NCBI RefSeq assembly: GCF_014656055.1
Contig: NZ_BNBR01000007.1
Span: forward strand, 1 to 64,000
Direction: 5' to 3'
Length of the DNA stretch: 64,000 nucleotides
From: Streptomyces griseosporeus
Lineage (GTDB): Bacteria > Actinomycetota > Actinomycetes > Streptomycetales > Streptomycetaceae
The notes under the pieces were generated by a model. It was given only the letters and a program-made list of their open reading frames with translations, did not search any database and was not told the DNA's origin. The position numbers and the translations under genes were made by a program. The stretch's first letter is position 1. The number at the start of each line of letters is the position of its first letter. Of the stretch, positions 37,016 to 43,130 are shown piece after piece.

Positions 37016-37702
37016 GTGGAAAACGGCGCCGCCCAGCCCGTGATTGTCGCCATCGACGGCCCCTCCGGCACGGGCAAGTCGAGCACGTCCAAGGCCGTGG
37101 CCGCCCAGCTCGGCCTGAGCTACCTGGACACCGGTGCCCAGTACCGGGCGATCACCTGGTGGATGGTGACCAACGGCATCGACATCGACGACCCGTCGGC
37201 GATCGCCGCCGTGGCCGGCAAGCCGGAGATCGTCTCCGGTACGGACCCGAACGCCCCGACGATCACCGTCGACGGCACCGACGTCTCCGCCCCGATCCGC
37301 ACCCAGGAGGTCACCTCCAAGGTCAGCGCGGTCAGCGCGGTCCCCGAGGTGCGGGCCCGGATCACCGAGCTGCAGCGCTCCATCGCGGCCGGCGCGGAGC
37401 ACGGCATCGTCGTCGAGGGCCGTGACATCGGTACGACCGTGCTGCCCGACGCCGACCTGAAGATCTTCCTCACCGCCTCGCCGGAGGCCCGCGCCGCCCG
37501 TCGCAGCGGCGAGCTGAAGGGCGCCGACCTGCACTCCACCCGCGAGGCGCTGCTCAAGCGGGACGCGGCCGACTCCAGCCGCAAGACCTCCCCGCTGGCC
37601 AAGGCCGACGACGCCGTGGAGGTCGACACCACCGACCTCACGCTGGCGCAGGTCATCGAGTGTGTCGTCACCCTCGTCGAGGAGAAGCGGGCAGGGAAGT
37701 GA
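37016..37702 (+). CDS. cmk: Cytidylate kinase
   Basis: A 228-residue (d)CMP kinase. The P-loop is VAIDGPSGTGKSSTSKAVAAQLG at residues ~11-33, followed by SYLDTGAQYRAITWWMV, and VVEGRDIGTTVLPDADLKIFLTASPEARAARR contains the CMP-binding Arg-Asp. The GTG at 37016 follows AGGAAGG by about ten bases. The order tyrA-cmk-plsC-der is common in actinobacteria. It overlaps the acyltransferase gene by four bases (GTGA). Confidence 0.94.
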   Translation: MENGAAQPVIVAIDGPSGTGKSSTSKAVAAQLGLSYLDTGAQYRAITWWMVTNGIDIDDPSAIAAVAGKPEIVSGTDPNAPTITVDGTDVSAPIRTQEVTSKVSAVSAVPEVRARITELQRSIAAGAEHGIVVEGRDIGTTVLPDADLKIFLTASPEARAARRSGELKGADLHSTREALLKRDAADSSRKTSPLAKADDAVEVDTTDLTLAQVIECVVTLVEEKRAGK

Positions 37703-38343
37703 CACAAGCCTCGGAGCGTGGCGCCGACATCGGGCGGCGCATCGGCGTCGGCCTGATGTACGGGCTGTGGCGTCCGCGGGTGCTCGGCGCCTGGCGGGTA
37801 CCGGCGAGCGGGCCGGTCATCCTCGCCGTCAACCACTCCCACAACATCGACGGCCCCATGGTCATGGGCGTGGCACCCCGGCCCGTGCACTTCCTGATCA
37901 AGAAGGAGGCGTTCGTCGGGCCGCTCGACCCCTTCCTGACCGGCATCGGCCAGCTGAAGGTGGACCGGACGACCGCCGACCGCACGGCGATCACGCAGGC
38001 CCTCGACGTCCTCACGGCCGGCGGGGTCCTCGGGATCTTCCCGGAGGGCACCCGCGGCGAGGGCGACTTCGCCTCGCTGCGGGCCGGGCTCGCCTACTTC
38101 GCGGTCCGCAGCGGCGCGCCCATCGTGCCCGTGGCCGTCCTGGGAAGTTCCGACCGGCCCGGACGGTTGATAAAGGCGCTGCCCCCGCTGCGCTCCCGCG
38201 TCGACGTCGTCTTCGGCGACCCCTTCGCGGCGGGCGACGGAAGCGGCCGGCGCACCCGCAAGGCCCTGGACGAGGCCACCGAACGCATCCAGAAGCAGCT
38301 CACCCGCCACCTGGAAAACGCCAGGCGCCTCACCGGGCGCTAG
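37699..38343 (+). CDS. PlsC-like 1-acylglycerol-3-phosphate acyltransferase
   Basis: A 214-residue acyltransferase of the PlsC family, making phosphatidic acid. Motif I is VNHSHNIDGPMV (H-x4-D), motif II the basic IKKEAFVGPLDPFL, and motif III GIFPEGTRGEGDFASLRAGLAYFA. It has no long membrane span beyond a weak N-terminal one and is likely peripheral. GTG start overlapping cmk. Such a gene between cmk and der is widespread in Gram-positive bacteria. Confidence 0.9.
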   Translation: MTQASERGADIGRRIGVGLMYGLWRPRVLGAWRVPASGPVILAVNHSHNIDGPMVMGVAPRPVHFLIKKEAFVGPLDPFLTGIGQLKVDRTTADRTAITQALDVLTAGGVLGIFPEGTRGEGDFASLRAGLAYFAVRSGAPIVPVAVLGSSDRPGRLIKALPPLRSRVDVVFGDPFAAGDGSGRRTRKALDEATERIQKQLTRHLENARRLTGR

Positions 38344-38423
38344 GCCACACTGAGTAGTGGATCAGCCGGACATGTCGGGCCGGTCCACCGATCACCACGA
38401 ATGAACGACGAGGTACGGACTTC

Positions 38424-39908
38424 ATGAACGACCACATCCAGCCCGACGGCTCGGACGCGCACGAGCACGATCACGGGGCGCTCGGCGACGCCGAGTACGC
38501 GGAGTTCATGGAGCTCGCCGCGGAAGAGGGCTTCGACCTGGAGGACGTCGAGGGCGCGATCGAGGCGGCCGGCCACGGCCCGCTGCCGGTGCTCGCCGTC
38601 GTCGGCCGCCCCAATGTCGGCAAGTCGACTCTCGTCAACCGGATCATCGGCCGCCGCGAGGCCGTCGTCGAGGACAAGCCCGGCGTCACCCGCGACCGCG
38701 TCACCTACGAGGCCGAGTGGGCGGGCCGCCGCTTCAAGGTCGTCGACACCGGCGGCTGGGAGCAGGACGTCTTCGGCATCGACGCCTCCGTGGCCGCGCA
38801 GGCCGAGTTCGCCATCGACGCCGCCGACGCGGTCGTCTTCGTCGTCGACGCCAAGGTCGGCGCCACCGACACCGACGAGGCCGTCGTACGGCTGCTGCGC
38901 AAGGCCGGCAAGCCCGTCGTACTGTGCGCCAACAAGGTCGACGGCCCGAGCGGCGAGGCCGACGCGGCCTACCTGTGGAACCTCGGCCTGGGCGAGCCGC
39001 ACCCCGTCTCCGCGCTGCACGGCCGCGGCACCGGCGACATGCTGGACGCCGTCCTGGAGGCGCTGCCCGAGGCGCCCGAGCAGTCCTTCGGCGGCGCCGG
39101 GCTCGGCGGCCCGCGCCGCATCGCGCTGATCGGCCGCCCGAACGTCGGCAAGTCCTCGCTGCTGAACAAGGTGGCCGGCGAGGAGCGCGTCGTCGTCAAC
39201 GAACTCGCCGGCACCACCCGCGACCCGGTCGACGAGCTGATCGAACTGGGCGGCGTGACCTGGAAGTTCGTCGACACGGCGGGCATCCGCAAGCGCGTCC
39301 ACCTCCAGCAGGGCGCCGACTACTACGCCTCGCTGCGCACGGCCGCCGCCGTGGAGAAGGCCGAGGTCGCGGTCATCCTGATCGACGCCTCCGAGTCCAT
39401 CTCCGTCCAGGACCAGCGCATCGTCACCATGGCCGTCGAGGCGGGCCGCGCGATCGTCCTCGCCTTCAACAAGTGGGACACCCTCGACGAAGAGCGCCGC
39501 TACTACCTGGAGCGGGAGATCGAGACCGAGCTGGGCCAGGTCTCCTGGGCGCCCCGGGTCAACGTCTCCGCGCGCACCGGCCGCCACATGGAGAAGCTGG
39601 TCCCGGCGATCGAGACCGCGCTGGCCGGCTGGGAGACCCGCGTACCCACGGGCCGCCTGAACGCCTTCCTCGGCGAGCTGGTCGCCGCCCACCCGCACCC
39701 GATCCGCGGCGGCAAGCAGCCGCGCATCCTCTTCGGCACCCAGGCCGGCACCAAGCCGCCCCGGTTCGTGCTGTTCGCCTCCGGCTTCATCGAGGCCGGC
39801 TACCGGCGCTTCATCGAGCGCCGCCTGCGCGAGGAGTTCGGCTTCGAGGGGACGCCGATCCACATCTCCGTGCGGGTGCGGGAGAAGCGCGGCGCGAAGA
39901 GGAAGTAG
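38424..39908 (+). CDS. der: Ribosome-biogenesis GTPase Der (EngA)
   Basis: A 494-residue double-GTPase acting in 50S subunit maturation. The first G domain starts with GRPNVGKSTLVNRIIG near residue 60 with PGVTRDRV and NKVD; the second has GRPNVGKSSLLNKVAGEER near 237, AGTTRDPV and FNKWDTLDEE; a KH-like C-terminal domain ends the protein. Residues 1-55 form an acidic His/Asp/Glu-rich extension common in actinobacteria. ATG start; 80 bp after plsC. A strong terminator follows. Confidence 0.95.
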   Translation: MNDHIQPDGSDAHEHDHGALGDAEYAEFMELAAEEGFDLEDVEGAIEAAGHGPLPVLAVVGRPNVGKSTLVNRIIGRREAVVEDKPGVTRDRVTYEAEWAGRRFKVVDTGGWEQDVFGIDASVAAQAEFAIDAADAVVFVVDAKVGATDTDEAVVRLLRKAGKPVVLCANKVDGPSGEADAAYLWNLGLGEPHPVSALHGRGTGDMLDAVLEALPEAPEQSFGGAGLGGPRRIALIGRPNVGKSSLLNKVAGEERVVVNELAGTTRDPVDELIELGGVTWKFVDTAGIRKRVHLQQGADYYASLRTAAAVEKAEVAVILIDASESISVQDQRIVTMAVEAGRAIVLAFNKWDTLDEERRYYLEREIETELGQVSWAPRVNVSARTGRHMEKLVPAIETALAGWETRVPTGRLNAFLGELVAAHPHPIRGGKQPRILFGTQAGTKPPRFVLFASGFIEAGYRRFIERRLREEFGFEGTPIHISVRVREKRGAKRK

Positions 39909-39943
39909 CAGCCGCGTCGCCGCTGGGGCGTCGCGGTCAGCCG

Positions 39944-39976
39944 AAAGGGCGGTCCCTCCCGGAGGGACCGCCCTTT
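39944..39976. terminator. Strong terminator after der
   Basis: AAAGGGCGGTCCCTCC at 39944-39959 is perfectly complementary to 39961-39976 and is followed by TTTT, giving an intrinsic terminator for the aroH-der operon. The stem reads the same from the other strand, so it can also end the minus-strand unknown gene at 39996. Confidence 0.93.
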
Positions 39977-39995
39977 TCCGCTGCCACGGACCGGG

Positions 39996-40331
39996 TCAGC
40001 CGTCGCCGCGCCGGCCGGGCGGCAGCGCGGCCGGGACGTGGTGCGTGCCCGAGCCCTGCGGTCCGATGTGCCCCACGCGCTGCCACTGCGACTGCTGCCG
40101 CGCGGTGAACGCGCCCACGCTGTACGCGCTGTAGGAACCGGAGCCGGTCGGCGGGGCCGGCCGGTACGGGTTGTGCCCGAAGGCGCTGAACCCCAGCTCC
40201 TCCTCACCGCTGCGGTCACCCGGCAGCGTACGGAAGGACTTGACGTACTCGGCGTAGAGCGCGTCGTAGATCGGCGTGGCCGATGGGCTGCCCAGGGGGT
40301 CCTGGCGGCGGGGGGCGTCGTAGGTGTGCAC
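39996..40331 (-). CDS. Small Streptomyces protein of unknown function
   Basis: A 111-residue protein rich in Gly, Pro, Ser and Tyr. The central TPIYDALYAEYVKSFRTLPGDR (~residues 19-40) is the only ordered-looking part; the tail FSAFGHNPYRPAPPTGSGSY onward is low complexity. I recognise this pattern from Streptomyces proteins without assigned function. It may share a transcript with the 267-residue gene 73 bp upstream. Start ATG 40331; no clear ribosome site, so the start is uncertain. Confidence 0.6.
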   Translation of the reverse strand: MHTYDAPRRQDPLGSPSATPIYDALYAEYVKSFRTLPGDRSGEEELGFSAFGHNPYRPAPPTGSGSYSAYSVGAFTARQQSQWQRVGHIGPQGSGTHHVPAALPPGRRGDG

Positions 40332-40404
40332 GTACAGCCAAACGACGCCGGCGCGCCGAAGGATGCGGCCCCGCGGCCTGGTTCGGCGGGCCCGGGGCGG
40401 GTCC

Positions 40405-41208
40405 TCAGGTGCCCGCGAGCGGCAGCGCGGCGGCCACCAGCTTCCCGTTCGCCGCCGCCTTGTCCAGCGCGTCGCGCAGCAGGTCCTCGCGCGGCTGGCG
40501 GCCGATGGAGCCGACCGGGGCCGCGTACATCAGCACCTGCTGGTGCTTGTTGGCGGCGGCCCGCCAGCCCTCGGTGACCTGGAGCGGCTGGTGGGCCTGC
40601 CACCAGGCCACCGGCTGGCCGCCGTCGGGGCCCGGCTGGAGCACCGCGTGCAGCTGGCCCATGGCGAGCAGCACCGACCAGCCGTGCAGCACCGGCGGTA
40701 CGCCGGTCAGCTCGGTCATCGGCATGAACCCCTGCTCGATCAGCAGCGGCAGGAAGTCGTCGCCGGCGCCGGTCGTGCCGGGCCGCACGATCGGGGCGGT
40801 GGGCTCGACGACCAGGGCCGGGTGCAACTCCCCGGCGATCAGCACGAGTCCGCTGGTGACGCCGAGCACGGCCTGCTCGGGGACGGACTTCTCGGGCTCG
40901 GTCACCGCCGGGGCGGCGGCCGCGGGGGCGATGTCCCCGCCGATGGAGCGGACGGCGCCCTGGAGCTGCGCCTCGGTGACCTGGACGACCTGCGAGGGCA
41001 GGCAGCCCGCGTGGGCGAAGGCGAGCACGGCGGTCTCGTCGCCGATGAACAGCACGGTGCTGGTGGGCTCGCGCTCGGAGTCGCCGGGGGTGCGGCAGGA
41101 GGTGCAGTCGTAACTGCCGGGGGCGTTGTCTCCGGCGAGCAGCCGGTCGGCTTCTTCGTCGCCGATCTCGGCACGTACCTCGTCGCTGACGTCGAGCATG
41201 CGCGGCAC
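40405..41208 (-). CDS. Conserved protein of unknown function, possible zinc site
   Basis: A 267-residue cytosolic protein. YDCTSCRTPGD near residue 34 and FAHAGCLPS near 64 offer three Cys and a His spaced as in a small metal site. The rest is a mixed alpha/beta body (FLPLLIEQGFMPMTELTGVPPVLHGWSVLLAMGQLHAVLQPG) without a motif I recognise. GAGGGAG lies six bases before the GTG at 41208. It is divergent from the Rpf gene across 520 bp and read toward the small gene at 39996. Confidence 0.7.
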   Translation of the reverse strand: MPRMLDVSDEVRAEIGDEEADRLLAGDNAPGSYDCTSCRTPGDSEREPTSTVLFIGDETAVLAFAHAGCLPSQVVQVTEAQLQGAVRSIGGDIAPAAAAPAVTEPEKSVPEQAVLGVTSGLVLIAGELHPALVVEPTAPIVRPGTTGAGDDFLPLLIEQGFMPMTELTGVPPVLHGWSVLLAMGQLHAVLQPGPDGGQPVAWWQAHQPLQVTEGWRAAANKHQQVLMYAAPVGSIGRQPREDLLRDALDKAAANGKLVAAALPLAGT

Positions 41209-41443
41209 GGGTGGCTCCCTCGGGATGCGGTGCGTTGGCGAGGCCGGGAGGGTCCCCGGCTCATGAAGGACTCAACGGGCGATCTGTGGTGGGAGTCACG
41301 CACCCGGCGGAACGGAATCCCAGCGTTGGAAGCGCACGGTGACCCCCGCCCCGGAATCGGTCACTCACCGTCAGAAGGGTTCGGCGTCAAGGAAGTTGAC
41401 GTGGTGAAGTGAGTCACGGTTTAACGGGATCCGGTGAGAGCGT

Positions 41444-41461
41444 ATCCGGATATATCCGGAT
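41444..41461. promoter_or_regulatory. 18-bp perfect palindrome upstream of the Rpf gene
   Basis: ATCCGGATATATCCGGAT is a perfect palindrome containing two tandem copies of the 8-bp palindrome ATCCGGAT with an AT centre. It lies in the 520-bp region 41209-41728 between the divergent unknown gene and the Rpf gene, about 70 bp upstream of the likely Rpf promoter. A spaced CGTCAA/TTGACG pair occurs at 41385-41401. It looks like a dimeric regulator site; the regulator is unknown. Confidence 0.6.
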
Positions 41462-41530
41462 GTAATGGGTGACCGAAATTCGCCGATACCGGCGGTAACG
41501 GCGAACTGGCCTGGAAGAAACGTCCCTTGG

Positions 41531-41560
41531 TTGATGACGGCCCGCCCGGCTCCCTACATT
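41531..41560 (+). promoter_or_regulatory. Likely promoter of the Rpf gene
   Basis: TTGATG at 41531-41536 and TACATT at 41555-41560 are 18 bp apart. Transcription would begin near 41567, leaving a leader of about 160 bases. The leader shows none of the conserved blocks of the c-di-AMP (ydaO) riboswitch known upstream of some Streptomyces rpf genes. Confidence 0.45.
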
Positions 41561-41728
41561 CCTCCGCCGTGTGCAACGAGCACCGCTCGGGTACGTCCGC
41601 CGACCGCACCACCACACGGCTTCCAGCAGTTCGACCCACGGCGGACGGGGCGAGCGCACACCGACGCGTCCTTGCGCGCCGGTGGCGCTCCGCCTTGGGG
41701 AACCCCGAGTTGTTCGAGAGGGAACTTC

Positions 41729-42421
41729 ATGTCCGAATGTGCCGATAACACTCGCGGAAACGCTCGGAAGACCCGTACGACGGCGGTCCTCGCCGGGGCG
41801 GCGCTGCTCGCGCCCCTCGGCCTGCTCGCCGCGACCGGCAACGCCGCGGCGGCGGACGGCGGAGTGTGGGACCGCATCGCCCAGTGCGAGAGCGGCGGCA
41901 ACTGGCACATCAACACCGGCAACGGCTACTACGGCGGGCTGCAGTTCTCCGCCTCCACCTGGCGCGCGTACGGCGGCACGGCCTACGCGCCGACCGCCGA
42001 CCAGGCCTCCAGGGACCAGCAGATCGCCGTCGCCACCAAGGTCCAGCGCGCCCAGGGATGGGGCGCCTGGCCGGTCTGCTCGGCCCGCGCCGGGGCGTAC
42101 GGCAGCGCACCCCAGGCATCCGGCGGCGGTACGGCGAGCAAGTCGTCGAAGTCGTCCTCCGGCGCCGCGGGGACCGGGACGTCGACGAAGAAGTCGGCCA
42201 CGAAGTCGGGCACCTGGAAGCCCGCCGAGGCGCCGGCCCGGTCCGGCGACCGCAGCGACCGCGGCAGCTCCCGCGGCGACTACACCGTCCGCGAGGGCGA
42301 CACGCTCAGCACCATCGCCGCCCGGCACGGCACCAGCTGGCAGCGGATCTACGCCGCCAACCGGGCCGTCATCGGCGGCGACCCCGACCTCATCGTGCCC
42401 GGGCAGCGCCTCGAACTCTGA
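41729..42421 (+). CDS. Secreted resuscitation-promoting factor (Rpf) with LysM domain
   Basis: A 230-residue secreted muralytic enzyme. A Sec signal (RTTAVLAGAALLAPLGLLAATGNAAAA, ending ~residue 42) is followed by the Rpf fold: GVWDRIAQCESGGNWHINTGNGYYGGLQF carries the catalytic Glu in QCESGGNW, and a Cys in WPVCSARAG closes the disulfide. A Ser/Lys/Gly linker leads to a LysM peptidoglycan-binding domain (YTVREGDTLSTIAARHGTSWQRIYAANRA, ~187-230). It cleaves peptidoglycan during spore germination or growth. GAGAGGGAA precedes the ATG. Confidence 0.92.
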   Translation: MSECADNTRGNARKTRTTAVLAGAALLAPLGLLAATGNAAAADGGVWDRIAQCESGGNWHINTGNGYYGGLQFSASTWRAYGGTAYAPTADQASRDQQIAVATKVQRAQGWGAWPVCSARAGAYGSAPQASGGGTASKSSKSSSGAAGTGTSTKKSATKSGTWKPAEAPARSGDRSDRGSSRGDYTVREGDTLSTIAARHGTSWQRIYAANRAVIGGDPDLIVPGQRLEL

Positions 42422-42437
42422 GCCCGTGCCCGCGGGT

Positions 42438-43130
42438 TCATGATCCGACCCCGTCCGGTCCGTCGACCGGGCGGGGTCGCGGCGTGCGGCGGCGCTCCCG
42501 TTCGCCTGCCTCGCCGGCGAACACGACCGCGCCCCGGCTCAGTTCGTACACGAACACCCGCCGGCCGCGCAGGGCGGGCGGCAGCCGCTGCTCGGCGAGG
42601 ACCACACAGGCGTCGAGACGGGCCAGCAGTTCGTACGTCCGTGCCGCCGCCGCCGGGGCCATGCCCTGGGCGGGCTCGTCGACCAGCACCACGCGCGCGC
42701 GTGCCAGCAGGGCGCGGGAGACGGCGAGCATGCGCTGCTCCCCGCCGGAGAGCGTGCCGGCGCGGCGGGGGAGGAGCGGGCGCAGCTGCGGGTAGGCGGC
42801 GAGGGCCGGGCCGGGGTCCGGTGCGGTGAGGCCGAGGTTCTCGCGCACCGTGAGCGAGCCGAACACGGCCTGCCGGTCGGGGACCAGGCACAGTCCGCGC
42901 CGGGCGCGTTCGTGGGCGGGCAGCCGGGTCACGTCCACGCCGTCCCACAGCACCGCGCCGCCCGACAGCGGCACCGTGCCGGCGAGGGCGCGCAGGACGG
43001 TGCTGCGGCCGGAGCCGTTGCGGCCCAGCAGCACGGTCAGGCCGGGGCCGGGCGCGGCGAGCGTGACGCCGTGCAGGGCCTCCAGGGGGCCGTAGCGCAC
43101 GCGCGCGTGGCGCAGGGCGACGGTGGTCAC
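42438..43130 (-). CDS. LivF-type ABC ATPase with altered Walker A
   Basis: A 230-residue branched-chain amino acid-type ABC ATPase. The Walker A reads LLGRNGSGRSTVLRAL: Arg stands where the invariant Lys should be. The signature LSGGEQRMLAVSRAL and Walker B VVLVDEPAQGMAP are intact, and the switch is VVLAEQRL, with Gln as usual in LivF. GTG start overlapping the upstream fusion gene (GTGA), so the two ATPase domains are co-produced and presumably dimerise. Nucleotide binding by this subunit is likely weakened or lost. Confidence 0.88.
   Translation of the reverse strand: MTTVALRHARVRYGPLEALHGVTLAAPGPGLTVLLGRNGSGRSTVLRALAGTVPLSGGAVLWDGVDVTRLPAHERARRGLCLVPDRQAVFGSLTVRENLGLTAPDPGPALAAYPQLRPLLPRRAGTLSGGEQRMLAVSRALLARARVVLVDEPAQGMAPAAAARTYELLARLDACVVLAEQRLPPALRGRRVFVYELSRGAVVFAGEAGERERRRTPRPRPVDGPDGVGS
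42447..42478 (+). terminator. Hairpin terminator for the Rpf gene, inside livF
   Basis: A 14-bp stem with one G·T pair (42447-42460 against 42465-42478, loop CGTC) begins 25 bases after the Rpf stop. It lies in the last codons of the convergent livF gene, whose final residues PRPVDGPDGVGS are partly dictated by the hairpin. No T tract follows. Confidence 0.6.

Noticed and set aside
41209..41728. A ydaO-type c-di-AMP riboswitch upstream of the Rpf gene
   Set aside because: Some Streptomyces rpf genes have one, but none of the conserved ydaO blocks, including the terminal CAGCTAACC-like segment, is present.
41414..42328. A 304-residue minus-strand ORF over the Rpf gene
   Set aside because: It is a shadow frame with Gly/Arg/Ala strings; the plus strand has a signal peptide, Rpf and LysM domains.
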